Shown here: positions 12,345 to 22,772 of the stretch, piece by piece | How the letters are laid out: each line of letters begins with the position of its first letter | Position numbering within the stretch: position 1 is the stretch's first letter | Origin: Elysia marginata | Lineage: Eukaryota; Mollusca; Gastropoda; Plakobranchidae | Length of the DNA: 35,180 nucleotides | Assembly: GCA_019649035.1 (NCBI GenBank) | Contig: BMAT01006161.1 | Location: 168,402-203,581, forward strand | Direction: 5' to 3' | Translations under genes and position numbers: made by a program | The notes under the pieces: model-generated | What the model was told of the DNA's origin: nothing | The model's database searches: none | The model's input: only the letters and a program-made list of their open reading frames with translations

Positions 12345-12570
12345 TCAGTTAAAATTGTAATGGATTTTTGGTAAGCACCTCTTGTCACATTTTGCGTCTG
12401 TTATAAAATATTTTTTTCCCGCTTCGAGGGCGTCAACATCACTAGGCCTGCTTTCGATTTTCTCGTCTCTTGTAGCTTCTTCCCCGAGGCTAAAGTAACA
12501 CTGACCGTTATCGCGTCATTTAAATCGTTGGCGTCCGAACAGAATGAAAGTAAAGTATTCTAGAAGATCT
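12345..12570. other. CpG-rich patch open on both strands, possible exon
   Basis: Reverse frame 12515-12345 is open for 56 codons (DNGQCYFSLGEEATRDEKIE, then DVDALEAGKKYFITDAKCDK). The forward frame over the same DNA is also open for about 60 codons (RFEGVNITRPAFDFLVSCSF). CpG is frequent at about 12420-12540, unlike the flanks. An acceptor-like TTACTTTAG lies in the reverse orientation. It could be an exon of the reverse-strand gene starting at 17.55 kb, but phases do not give a clean join. Identity unknown. Confidence 0.25.
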
Positions 12571-14238
12571 AGATCAAAACTACGTGAGTTTTTGTGGCAG
12601 AAGTCAAAAGACAACTAATTCGTCATCATATAGGGTATGACATTTTAATTTGAGCAATATTGCTTGAATTGTTTCATCAAATTATTTACGTGTTTTGACT
12701 TTACCGCGCGTTGTAAGTAATGTAACGGATGAGAGAGACTTTGATCATTATATTTATAAGAAAGAATGTGCGTACTTAAAAAAAATAATTTATTCTTAAT
12801 TTCACAATATCAAAACTAACACAGTGATCGCCTTTAGTTTATTTTTTATATTATAACTTTTTGTAAGATACATTAATTTTGTAGTTTAGCCTAGCCAATT
12901 CCAATGTACACAGTACGCAAACTGTCTACACACTTGATATGGTTTAGGTGGGAAGCCGATCACAGAAATATAGAGTACAGAATAATGAACATACATTGGC
13001 TTCCTTTTACAAACTTTGAGATTTAAAAAGTCGTTTCAAAAATATTCTTCTAATTTGTTCGAAAATGCCACATCTAAAAATAATATTTCGCGTTAATAAA
13101 TAACATGGCATTGAAATCCAAAATATGCCCATTGCCTTAAATTTCTATAAAAGGCGATGATTTAGTGAGACACTAAGTCCAAATAATTTACGTGAGAGAA
13201 CTATGCGTGTATTCAGATTGACTGTGGCACTCAGCAATGATTGCTAGATTGTAAGGTCATGTTAATAAGTACATTGATAGATACTAAGACAGGGCGATTT
13301 ATAGAGAAAGAAAAAAAAAGGTATGCGAGGGATATGGGAAAAAGAATCTCTTTTTGCGGAAGAGGGTGGAAAATAGAGAGAGAATGCCATAAAGTGGAAG
13401 ACGAGGAGAGCTAAAGCAGCGTGTCATAGAAAGAGGATGAGGAGCTTTAAACAGAGTATGGCAAATAGATTGAAAACACAGAATCATTGGAGTGGAGAAA
13501 AGACAGAAGAGAATATGAAGAGGTAATCTTCTTGCTATGCTTTAGGGCCAATCTTTGCGCTTGACGGGGCGGGGTTTTGTTCAGCACAATCGATATCTGC
13601 TTTACTACAGTGCCACTGGCTCTAGCTGCTGCCTGTTATGAGGTTAGTTGTTTTCTGCAGTTTTTCGAGACAAGGCCTAGGGGGGCAGAAGGGACAGGCC
13701 ATTTGGGTGACAGCATATAAATGTACTTCTTTCTCGTTGTTAACTTGGATTCTCAAAAATCTTTGGAAAGAGTTTCACGATAGCAACATTCTAGTACGAA
13801 CAAACTAAAGATCGATCAGAGTCCATTGCTTATAAATACGGTAACTTCTTTCTTCCAGGAAGGAGACGATATTAAACTTTACTCCATTTCTTATGAAACA
13901 GGATAGCACATCCTTTATCGCGATAACACAAGACCAAACTCTTTCTTATTTCTAAAACCAGTTTTGGAAATCGCTAATTAATTCATGAAAAAAAAACACG
14001 ATACATCAATTCAAAATTCACTGCTCCTAGCCCTTTCGACATAAATACTTTGCTTACACGTGTCAAGAGCCACACATTAAGCTGAGTTAATTTCCGGTAG
14101 AAAAGAGAATGACAGACAGCGTTTTGCAACAGCGGCACAGTTGAAAAGAGAAGAAAAAACATTGCAGATTTTCCATGGCTGACGTAAATACTGTAACTGT
14201 TGAATGATAGTCGTGATAGTCTACCCACGGATAATAAT

Positions 14239-14676
14239 ATTAATAAGGAGAACAATAAAAGATGTTAGCTCAGACAAACCAATAAGAGATGGACAAAGTC
14301 ACTAACTAATAAATGAATGGATGGGTGAATGGAGTGATAGATAAGACATATAGAAAAATAGATTTAAAAGTAAGTAGGTAGACAACATGGATAGAAAAGT
14401 AGAGAGTGGATAGACAGCACGGGGGATAGATGAAGAGATAGGAAGAAAAAGCGTTGATAATGATAAAGAGAGCAATAAAAGAAGTTATCTCAGACAAACC
14501 GTTAAAGAGATCAACAAAGTGACTAACTGATAAATGGATGGATGGGTGAATGGATAGATAAATAAGACAGATAGCTAAGTAAGTAGATATACAATATGGA
14601 TAGAAAAGTAGAGAGTTCATAAACATCAGGGAGGATAGGTGGAGAGACAGGAAGAGAGTGAGTTGAAAGAGAGACC
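14239..14676. repeat. Diverged ~210-220 bp tandem duplication
   Basis: Copy 1 (about 14239-14456) and copy 2 (about 14457-14676) share CAATAAAAGA, TCTCAGACAAACC (14269-14280 versus 14489-14500, offset 220), AATGGATGGATGGGTGAATG and ATGGATAGAAAAGTAGAGAG in the same order. The offset drops to about 209 at the right end, so small deletions have occurred. The content is GATA/GGAT-rich low-complexity DNA. Reverse ORFs across it are by-products of that composition. Confidence 0.8.
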
Positions 14677-17469
14677 AGGGAGAAGACAAGGTTGCAATAA
14701 TTTTGAAATTTTGATTTACTCATGTCATGTAATAAATAACCGACTGTGTTTGGGCAGATAAAAAACTGCTATTAAAAATAAATGGCATTGGTAATGTTTA
14801 AACTGAGCAAAATAGCATTGAATAATAAAGGAAGACCCCCCCCCAACCCCACATAAAGCATGCATGTTGATTCAAGATGTCTTATTTCACTCCCCGCAGC
14901 AACTCTTACTGGGAAGAGGCCTTACGATTAGACTTTGAGTTCAAACCTGCATAATATTGAAAGTATAAGCAGAAAAAAGAAAAACCTTGTGTCCACTGTG
15001 AAATTTCTTTCAACAAAATGTAAAAATTTAAAACATTATAGTTCCCCTACTCATAGCCCAAAATATTGTTGTTTTATTATCACCTGCTTTTAAAAGAATA
15101 ATATATAAATGTAAATTTTTGCACTTAAATTTCAGTTAAAAGATGCAGTTTAAGTTCTCCAAGACAGTGCTATGAGAAATATAACATTACAAGCACTAGA
15201 ACTTTTAACACATAATTTAAGGCATCAGCAAAGACAGAAGGAGGGAAAATCCCAGTGATATCACCACAAATGACTGAAATGTATACTAGACAAGTCAGAT
15301 CCATGTGCCAATTTTACTTCCTCGTTAAAGATTCATGACATTATATTTAAATTATTTATAAAATTTGGTGAATACAATATTTAGGAACATTTTTTCCTTA
15401 GTGCTCAACTTGTGTGAAATTAATTTATTTCCATCAAAAATTAACAGAGAAATTTACTACTTTAAGTAAATGGAGAAGATTTAAATGTTCATGGAAATGT
15501 TGTTAAACAGATTTTCAACATGCAGAGCTCTCAAAAAAAAACATGGCCCAAGACATGCCCATACTGCCATTATTGAAAGCAATTAAGATTATTTTTCTCA
15601 AAAAGACAAAAACACAAAAGCAGTTTGTTTCCTCAGAGAAATGCATTGATGGTGCAGTCTAGTTGTCAGTTATTAAATAATTATTTATTAATTTTTGTGA
15701 AAGTTGCTCCCTGTTAGTGTTAGTCGCTTTGTTATGAATGACAATGAAAAAATTATGTGTCTTTCGGTAAACATTTTCTACAAAGTATTCAGGACTATAG
15801 TTCTAATTTTTAAATATTTGGCTGGTCTTACGTTGTTCCTCCTCCCATGCATTTCAAGCACATGACAATGACATTTTATTTTTAATTTTAAACGCAATAT
15901 TAGTAATTTAGTTGTTTAATATTAAGATGATTGAGCTGTGAGAGCTGATCTTTACATCATTATCTGATTTGTCATTTTATGGACTAGGCACCAGGGTTTG
16001 TAAATTATAAAATATTGCTTTTAAAGTATTAGATACAGTCACTGATGTAAACCATTTATGATTGAAAAAAACATGCTAGCTTCATTAAGTAGCTAAAAAG
16101 TATTCTTCCCTGTGTATGAACTAAGTTCACAAGAGATCAACAACAAAATACTGAAATTCAATAAATGAACTGCACCTGGTTTAAATGGACTGTGGATCAT
16201 TACTATAACTATTTTCAGCTGCTATACACCCTGTACAATCTGAGAGCAAAACATTTGTTTTGTTTTTTATTATTTGCTCAGATTTTAAAAATATTAACTT
16301 ATCAATTTAAAGGGTGCTATTATAATTGAAACATAAGATCATGATGATAACGTCAGGAAATACAAAAAGAGGATGAAGTTTAGAAGAAGACAAAAAAAAA
16401 AAAAAACCAATAGCAAACTGTATGCTGCCTAATATGACCTGGTCCAATATAGATTTAAAAAGGACAATCTGATTTTTAATATAAAATTGTTTCATTTATT
16501 TTATGAAATTCCCAATGGGCAATGGCTCAAAAATTTCAAATGATGCAACATGATGCCCTTAAAATTCATTGGATTGAGTACATTTTATAATTTAAAATTT
16601 TCTAAATTCGTCAATATTGAAATATGAAAACAGGTACTTGCAGTTACAGGACTGCAATTCTACCACACAAGAGTGCCCAGTACAGGTAGCTATCTAGCCT
16701 ATGATGTCAAATAATAATTTATAATGTAAAGGGCTGAAAGAAACGTCTTGAGAACACATCTTTACAGTGTACACATAATATGTAGAGCACGAAACTAATT
16801 ATGTCTCGAGTGATTCTGACATTTTAAAAAAACCACACTTTTTAAGTCACTGGTAATTCTGACTGTAATCAACATGAATTTCAAAATGTGGGAACTTTGT
16901 AGCAAGTACTGATGATGCCAGTCTTGAGAGTAGGCTATCTAGATCTAGACATCTAATGATCTAGATCTAAATACTTTAATTTTAACATTTTTGAAGAATT
17001 AAATGGGACATTTTCAAAATGAAGGCAATATGGAATGATGAAAGAGTAAAATATTTCTGAACAAAAAGTCTTTTGCGCAAAACGACCTTTTGTCACAGCC
17101 TCAGATCTATCAAAGGACCACAATTGTTACTTACCTTAGGGCCTACCTAGATCTAGATCTACAAGCTAAATCTAGTAGTAGAAGCCTTCAGTTCATAATC
17201 TAAATCTAGAACATCTGTACAAAACGGCTAAGGACTAAAAATCTATTTAACCTAGATTATAGATCAAATAGTATTATACTTTATTTAGAATCTTGAATAG
17301 TATCGTACTTTATAAAATTATAAAGCCTTTAGAATCTAGGACCTACATCAATTTATTGGACTTGCATAAGAAGCCTCTATCTTTCTTATTCTAGTACTGA
17401 GTTGACCCCATCAGGTTGTTATTTCTTCACCTTAGCAAATTTTGAAACAAATATGATTTGATGACTTAC
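14677..17469 (-). other. Probable intron or intergenic DNA downstream of the 17.5-kb exon
   Basis: If the exon at 17551-17470 is real, this is at least the start of its first intron (donor GTAAGT). It is very AT-rich, with a poly-A run (16390-16405) and CTAGATCT clusters near 16.95 and 17.15 kb. No exon recognised. Confidence 0.4.
16930..17170. repeat. CTAGATCT-rich cluster
   Basis: Several copies of TCTAGATCTAG-type self-complementary strings occur here (about 16937-16975 and 17148-17163). Similar clusters occur at 12561-12577, 19874-19905, 20121-20165, 23043-23056 and 24668-24722. At 20121-20165 a direct repeat of CTAGATCTAGTCTAT is present twice. They look like parts of a dispersed repeat or an expanded short motif. 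Confidence 0.6.
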
Positions 17470-17551
17470 CTGTAACGCAAATGGGTCCAAAAATCACGTT
17501 TACGAGCAGGAACAGAAGAGCAAACATAGTCCGACAGTCGTTAGTCGCCAT
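17470..17551 (-). CDS. First coding exon of an unidentified secreted or membrane protein (signal peptide)
   Basis: On the reverse strand an ATG at 17551-17549 opens 27 codons plus one base, ending at a strong donor (ACAG then GTAAGTCATC, exon end 17470), so the intron is phase 1. The peptide starts MATNDCRTMFALLFL and continues LVNVIFGPICVT: a short polar N-terminus, then an uninterrupted hydrophobic core of about 15 residues, typical of a cleavable signal peptide. A second in-frame Met at residue 9 could also start it. Sequence upstream (17552-17620) is CpG-richer than its surroundings, as at many first exons. Later exons should lie below 17470; I could not recognise any, so protein identity is unknown. 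The call rests on signal-peptide character plus donor; a chance combination is possible. Confidence 0.55.
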
Positions 17552-18248
17552 GTTTCTGTCGCTAGAGTTTATTTACCTCAGCGATCTCGCGTTTTCTCGA
17601 GGCGGTTGGTATTATTTAACTCCAGTGGTTCTCATCTTTTTTAGTGCATAGAGGACAACGAAAGGGGTGAAGTACGGGTACAAGAGTTTATTAAATCAAA
17701 ATAATATTGATCTTCTTCTTCTGCTGCTTTTTCTTCTTTACTCTTCTTTCCTCTTTTCCTTCTTCTTTTTTTTTGTTTTTCTTCTTTAATAAAAACTAGA
17801 TTTCTCACAGGGTTTGACAAAAAAAAAAACTTAAAAAGAGATAATTTCTCTAACGTAGGGCCTACCTAGACTAGATACGGTACATTCAAAATGAAAGACC
17901 AATATTATCATTACTCGATTTGGTCACGAAATGGATCCATGTTAAAAGAAAAAAGAACTTTGGAAAAATGACACCCCTACCCCCAATTTTGTGTTGATAA
18001 GTAGGGTAATGCATCATTTTAAGGAAATGCACCACAATATGTTTATTTTGAAGCTAAATCATGGAGAATTTTTTTTTCGTTTACGTATATGCTAATAATT
18101 AAAGAGTGACAAGCTGAGGAACAATATATTGACTTAGATAAGCTCAGAGACTCTTCACTAAGGTGAAGTATTTTGCGGACATCCGAGGGGGCTCTGAAGC
18201 CATGTCTCGTTCAGCTGCGAACCAATTGGGTTCTAGCCCTCAGCTGCT
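17552..18248. other. Intergenic stretch with pyrimidine tract, putative promoter side of the 17.5-kb exon
   Basis: CpG-bearing sequence at 17575-17610, then a strongly pyrimidine-rich forward-strand tract (CTT/TTC runs) at about 17700-17790, then AT-rich DNA. Relative to the reverse-strand exon at 17551 this is upstream and could hold its promoter. The repeated string TAGGGCCTACCTAGA occurs here (about 17857) and near 17138. The last ~70 bases (about 18180-18248) may be a degraded 5' part of the adjacent LINE, but no frame is clear there. Confidence 0.4.
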
Positions 18249-19060
18249 GCTGTAGACGATGCTCTATTAGTTTTTCTAAATAACATCACTAAACATCTAG
18301 ATATACCAAAATCTTATGCTAGGGTACTTTTTATAGACTTTTCATCGGCTTTTAATAATAAGACTCAACCTCATCTCCTGGCGCAGAAATTAATTGCACT
18401 CAATGTTAACACATCAACAATCTTATGGATCATAGAATTCCATACGCATAGAACACAATATGTTAATTTAGATGGTAAACGTTCGGAGACACTAGTAACA
18501 AACACAGGTGCGCCCCAGGGGTGTGTGTTGTCTCCAGTTTTATATTCAATCTATACTAATGATTATAGAACAAAAGATGAAAATATCTGTCTCATTAAAT
18601 TTCCCGATGATACTACTTTGCATGGTCTCTTAAGCAACTCCGAGGAAGCCTACAGGTCTGAAGTTAACAGATTCTGTGAATGGTGCAAGAACAACCATCT
18701 TACTTTAAACGTGGAGAAAACAAAAGAAATAGTTTTTGATTATAGAAGGAAGAAAGAACCTCTTAACCCACTATTAATCGATGGGAAATTGTATCTATTG
18801 TCGATAGCTACAAGTACTTAGGTCTAAAAATAGGCTCTAAACTAAATTGGAGCAATCACGCTGACGATGTTTGTAAAAAGGTTAACCAAAGGCTATACTT
18901 TCTACGAAAATTAAGGTCGTTTAAAGTCAATCCTGAAATTCTTCTCTTGTTTTATACAGCCACAATTGAAAGCATCATCACCTATGGTATAAATTGCTGG
19001 GGATCGTCGATCATGATAAAAGATAAAGAGAGGATAAACAGATTAATAAAGCAGATTTAG
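18249..19060 (+). pseudogene. Reverse transcriptase fragment, Rex1/Babar-like non-LTR retrotransposon (CR1/L2 group)
   Basis: Conceptual translation in one frame from 18249 to about 18785, then another to a stop at 19058-19060. RT motifs: A, RVLFIDFSSAFN (18320-18355); B, TGAPQGCVLSPVLYSIYTND (about 18506-18565); C, KFPDDTTLHGL (about 18597), where the usual KFADD has Ala replaced by Pro but both Asp remain; then WCKNNHLTLNVEKTKEIVFD, SYKYLGLKI, QRLYFLRKLRSF and the C-terminal TIESIITYGINCWGS. The pattern matches vertebrate and invertebrate Rex1/Babar-type LINEs. Damage: a one-base-deletion-type frameshift near 18785 (DGK to EIVSIVDSYKYLG), loss of the N-terminal RT fingers and endonuclease, and an in-frame stop 13 nt upstream of 18249. 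It is a dead 5'-truncated copy. Subfamily assignment is from memory of motif style. Confidence 0.85.
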
Positions 19061-19344
19061 AATTGGATGGCAGGTACAAAGAAGATGTCTTTTATTCTTT
19101 GACTATATAATACCAGAGGTAAAACTAATCAAAATGATTTTGATAACCTTTTTGAACAGTCATTTGCGCGATTGAGGTTCCTTTCGTGTGTAGGCCTAAT
19201 TGTTTAGCGGCCTAAAAACTCATGAAATACCTTTGTCATGAAACTTGAAATATGTGGGAGTAACTTTGATTCTAATCTTTATTTTTTTATCATTAAAACA
19301 AGAATTTCGCCGGGCTTATTCTGTTGACCAGTTCATGAAACGTT

Positions 19345-19530
19345 TTAGGCATACATAGCTAAGTCACTTAGAATATGCACCAAGGGAACACAAAGACCAA
19401 AAGAGTTGCTAGAATAGACTGATAATAGAGAGAAATGGAGGACTTTGATCGCCAACATCGTCCAGCAAGGCACTTGATTGATGATGATGATAATGATGAT
19501 GATGATGATGATGATGATGACGATGATGCA
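19345..19530 (+). mobile_element. Probable LINE 3' tail ending in a GAT microsatellite
   Basis: Reading across frames gives fragments like a LINE ORF2 C-terminus: HQGTQRPKRVARID (about 19378-19419), then EKWRTLIANIVQQGT followed by TGA at about 19474-19476. Immediately after comes a pure GAT/TGA repeat (19477-19529). A short C-terminus directly followed by a microsatellite tail is the usual 3' architecture of RTE-like and related LINEs. Stops and one indel interrupt the frame. No RT motif is present, so the family is unproven. Confidence 0.45.
19477..19529. repeat. GAT/TGA trinucleotide microsatellite
   Basis: About 17 units with two interruptions (ATA and ACG). Probably the tail of the LINE remnant just upstream. 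Confidence 0.9.
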
Positions 19531-21087
19531 TTATGCCAATCCTAAAGTATTATTACAATAATGTCAAAGAGTAAACTGATGAATAATTTGTCGATAAGAT
19601 ATATTCGTGAAACTTCAATGTACGTTTTGCTACACCATTCAAATTTCACGACAGACAGTCGCTTAGAATAACACCTTCGTATTAAGTTTTCAAAACGCAA
19701 AAATCGACGGCAACACGACTGGCCACAGAGTGGGCCTGGCATAGCCTACTGGACGTGTGTCCTCATTTCGACGTTGATTTGACGAAGCTACCTAGGCCAA
19801 AAACACTAGGGCAACAAGCCTCGATCGGCGAGTATCGACGTTGACTTGACGTTGGGCGATAACGAAAGAGAAACTAGATCTATCATCTAGATCTAGATGT
19901 TACTTTATTAGCTGGCTAAAAAAAATAGAGAAAAAAAAAACCGTTAAGGGCAGGCCACTGATCTTGATCCATTCTACCCATAGAATATAGTCTGTCTTTT
20001 CATAATCATCTAGACTCTTTAGAGCATAGAATCTAGTAATTTAACCGCCCCCACTGTTCACGCAAAAGAGAATCGAGAAGTAAGTTGGTTCTTGTACTCT
20101 AGTACTTACTGTACTGTAGAAAAGATCTAGATCTAGTCTATAGATTTTCTAGATCTAGTCTATCAGGCTACTGGTAGTGGCAGGACTCAATCGTTAGGGT
20201 AATACTTTGTGACTATTACACTTCATTTTTTCCTTCTTACATGTTATATTTGAATTATGATTAAAAATAATGCATCTCATTGCTCTGGGCCGTTAATTTC
20301 GGACAGAGAATGTGTTGCCATGAGGTTTTAATATTCAAAGCTTCTAAGCTAGGGTGGCATCCACACCCATGTGAGTGTTTAGAATTAGATAATAATCTAG
20401 ACCTGATGATTTTATCTTCTGACTGGCAAACTAGATCTACTTTAATAGCCTTAGTATTATAAATTTATAAATGTGAGGGGTCCTTACTCACAGATTCTAT
20501 ACATACACACGCACACGTACTGCACTAACCCATAGACCAAGACCTTACACTCGTCTATCACTGATCTACACTCTCACAGTACTGTACGTGACTATACGAC
20601 AAGGATGACACTCAACATGTAGGCACTAGACACCAGTAACGAACCACAAAAACTCAGGTGCAGGGTTATAGTGATAAAAAAAGAAAAAAAAACTTTATTA
20701 CTATGTACGGATATTACACACTATACGTTTCTCATGTAACAACAACAACTTATTCATACACAGTAACCCTTCGTGTATAAACTTCAACCCCAGAAACGTA
20801 AGCACAAAAAAAAAAAATGAAATTATATTAAACCAATAAAAAGAACCTGCTAAAAATGGAACAATAGAAGAACACAGAGAAGAAAAACGAAGGAAAAATG
20901 AAAGATAAACTCAAGAAGGAAAAGAAAAGAGTAAGACCAAAACAAAAAAAAAGCAACAAACAGAAGAAAAGTCAAGAAAAACTCAAGCAACAAAAACACA
21001 ACCAAACCGGTCACCTGTAAAGGTACAATACATAAATACAAACAAATGATCAACGTCACAATGAAAATATATTAACTTCTCTAAAAC
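19531..21087. other. Intergenic DNA with CpG-rich patch, CTAGATCT clusters and A-rich tract
   Basis: Holds a CpG-rich patch (about 19640-19870) containing two copies of a 17-mer (19768-19784 and 19835-19851, one mismatch, TCGACGTTGA-Y-TTGACG); CTAGATCT clusters at 19874-19905 and 20121-20165; a 25-nt string at 20394-20418 that recurs inverted at 24796-24820; and a purine/A-rich low-complexity tract (about 20812-21000). A 66-codon reverse ORF (19542-19742, Arg-rich start MPGPLCGQSCCRRFLRFENL) sits beside the CpG patch and could be a first exon with a mitochondrial-type presequence, but no good donor supports it. Confidence 0.4.
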
Positions 21088-22772
21088 AGAATTAATAATA
21101 ATAATAATAATAATAGATAGCATTTGTAGTGCGCATACTCATAGAATAACATTATGCTCTATGCGCTACATAAGTGGTTTTAAAATACATGAAATAACAA
21201 CAATAATTTTACAGAGTGGCAAAAATGTGGTTAGCCAGTAGTAAAAAGTATAAAAAGGTATTGCAAAAATTAAACATTTTACATAAACATTAAAAATCAT
21301 AAATTTGTGAGGTATACAACATGTCAAAATAAACACAAAATAGTCTATTTAACAATAAAAAATACATGTGACTTAAAATATACACACACAGAAACTTAAA
21401 ATTGCATCGCTAAAAATAAAGTAAAGTTAGTTCATTAACAAAGGCCGTAACTGAACGGAAAAAGTCTACATAGCTAATTTATCACATGTGCTTTCAGAAA
21501 CAAATGGTGCTTTAGTTGTTTCTTAAAACTCTCCAGCTTTTCAATATTACGAATCTCCTCTGGGAGAGAATTCCATATACGAGGAGCATAGCTCGAAAAG
21601 GCTCGATCACCGAAAGATTTCAGATTCATGCGAGGTACTTTTAGGATCATAGAGTCATCTGATGACTGCAACTTTCTTTTAGGTTGGTACAGACTTAATA
21701 ATTCCTTTAAATAGTGCGGTGCGATATTGTGAATGGATTTGAAGCAGAGAATGCAAGTTTTGTAATCTATGCGTTCATCAATCGGCAGCCAGTGCAACTC
21801 CTTCAGGAGAGGAGACACACTGGTTGTTTTTTTCTTTTTGAATATCAGACGTGCTGCGTTGTTCTGCACTACCTGCACCCTAGACAAAGATTTACAAGGG
21901 GCACCTGCGAGCAATGCATTACAGTAGTAAAGTTTTGACAAAACAAGGGACGTTATTAAAGTTTTTGTCACGTCAAGAGTCAAAAAATTTCTAATACTGG
22001 CTATTTTTCTAAGCTGCACGTAAGAGTTTTTACAAATTGAATTAATGAAAAATGACATTGAGAGGTTGCTGTCAATGATGACACCAAGATTTTTTACTTT
22101 CTCTTTAGCCTCTACAGAAATGTTGTTAATGTGTAGAGAGACTGGTGCAACATTTTTTATTACATTTTTGTTGCCTAATAAAATAACCTCTGTCTTTTCG
22201 TCGTTGAGTTTTAATTTATTCATGGTCATCCAGAGTTTAATTTCTGCAATACATTGCTCGAATCTATTCAAAAGGTCAGGTACTTGTTCGGGTATAACAG
22301 AGTCGTATAATTGGGTATCATCAGCATATAAATGATATTGGACGTTAAATTTCTTCATTATGTAAACAATAGGTTGCGTGTAGAGGGTAAACAGTACAGG
22401 GCCTAAAACTGAACCCTGAGGAACACCAAATTGAAGAACAGCCTTTTCTGACTGAACTCCATCAACTTTAACGGACTCAGTTCTGTTTGACAGATAAGAA
22501 TTGAACCATTTTACTAAGAGCTGTATCCTTGATACCAAAAGAGCTTTCTAAACGTTGAATAAGAATTTCATGGTCTATAGTATCAAAAGCAGCCGAAAGA
22601 TTAAATAATGCAAGAAGGTTAACTTTCCTCTCATCTGCTCCCTTCAAGAGGTCATTGCAAACACGTACTATAGCAGTTTCTGTGCTATGGTGCTTTCTAT
22701 ATGCCGACTGGAAATTTTCAGTCAAATTGTTGCTCTCCAGGTGTTTTAGAAGTTGTTTTAAAACTAGCGATT
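21088..22772 (-). mobile_element. 5'-truncated CR1/L2-type LINE with intact-looking 3' end
   Basis: Reverse-strand element. It begins inside the RT domain at about 22772 (LKQLLKHLESNNLTENFQSA) and runs through the RT and thumb to a stop at 21474-21476. A ~385-nt 3' UTR follows, ending in an ATT repeat (21092-21114 on the forward strand, AATAATAAT). Just inside the tail, GCGCATA (21131-21137) and TATGCGC (21160-21166) can pair into a stem-loop, a usual 3' feature by which L2/CR1 reverse transcriptases recognise their template. The 5' truncation and short-repeat tail are typical of target-primed insertions. I did not find target-site duplications. Confidence 0.85.
21474..22772 (-). pseudogene. 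RT ORF of the CR1/L2-type LINE (frameshifted, motif A mutated)
   Basis: Two overlapping reverse frames. The upstream frame (22772 to about 22515) carries ENFQSAYRKHHSTETA and motif A as LFNLSAAFDTIDHE. The downstream frame (22538-21474, 354 codons) carries WFNSYLSNRTESVKVDG, motif B FGVPQGSVLGPVLFTLYT, motif C YHLYADDTQLY, WMTMNKLKLNDEKTEVILLG, VKNLGVIIDSNLSM, then the C-terminal region ELHWLPIDERIDYK and APRIWNSLPEEIR. The frames join near 22511-22515, where an apparent extra AGTA (or one base) interrupts TALKWF. In motif A the catalytic Asp codon GAT has become AAT (Asn, codon 22602-22600). With the frameshift this makes the copy inactive. The rest of the frame is well kept, so insertion is fairly recent. 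Confidence 0.9.

Larger units (their letters stand above)
10680..14238. other. Non-coding stretch
   Basis: AT-rich DNA with the GT/G run at 11.9 kb and the CpG-rich patch at 12.4-12.5 kb. Short reverse ORFs at 11366-11614, 13299-13487 and 13983-14255 have phenylalanine/serine-rich translations typical of AT-rich non-coding DNA. Confidence 0.5.

Noticed and set aside
14306..14723. Reverse ORFs with Ile/Ser/His/Pro repeats
   Set aside because: They arise from the GGAT/GATA-rich tandem duplication.
14890..14945. Possible tRNA/SINE B box (GAGTTCAAACC)
   Set aside because: No A box at proper distance and no body similarity.
19542..19742. Arg-rich reverse ORF as first exon of a mitochondrial protein
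   Set aside because: Attractive N-terminus and CpG context, but no convincing donor and no family match; mentioned only within the intergenic entry.
21714..22335. Forward ORFs within the reverse-strand LINE
   Set aside because: Antisense shadows of the reverse transcriptase frame.
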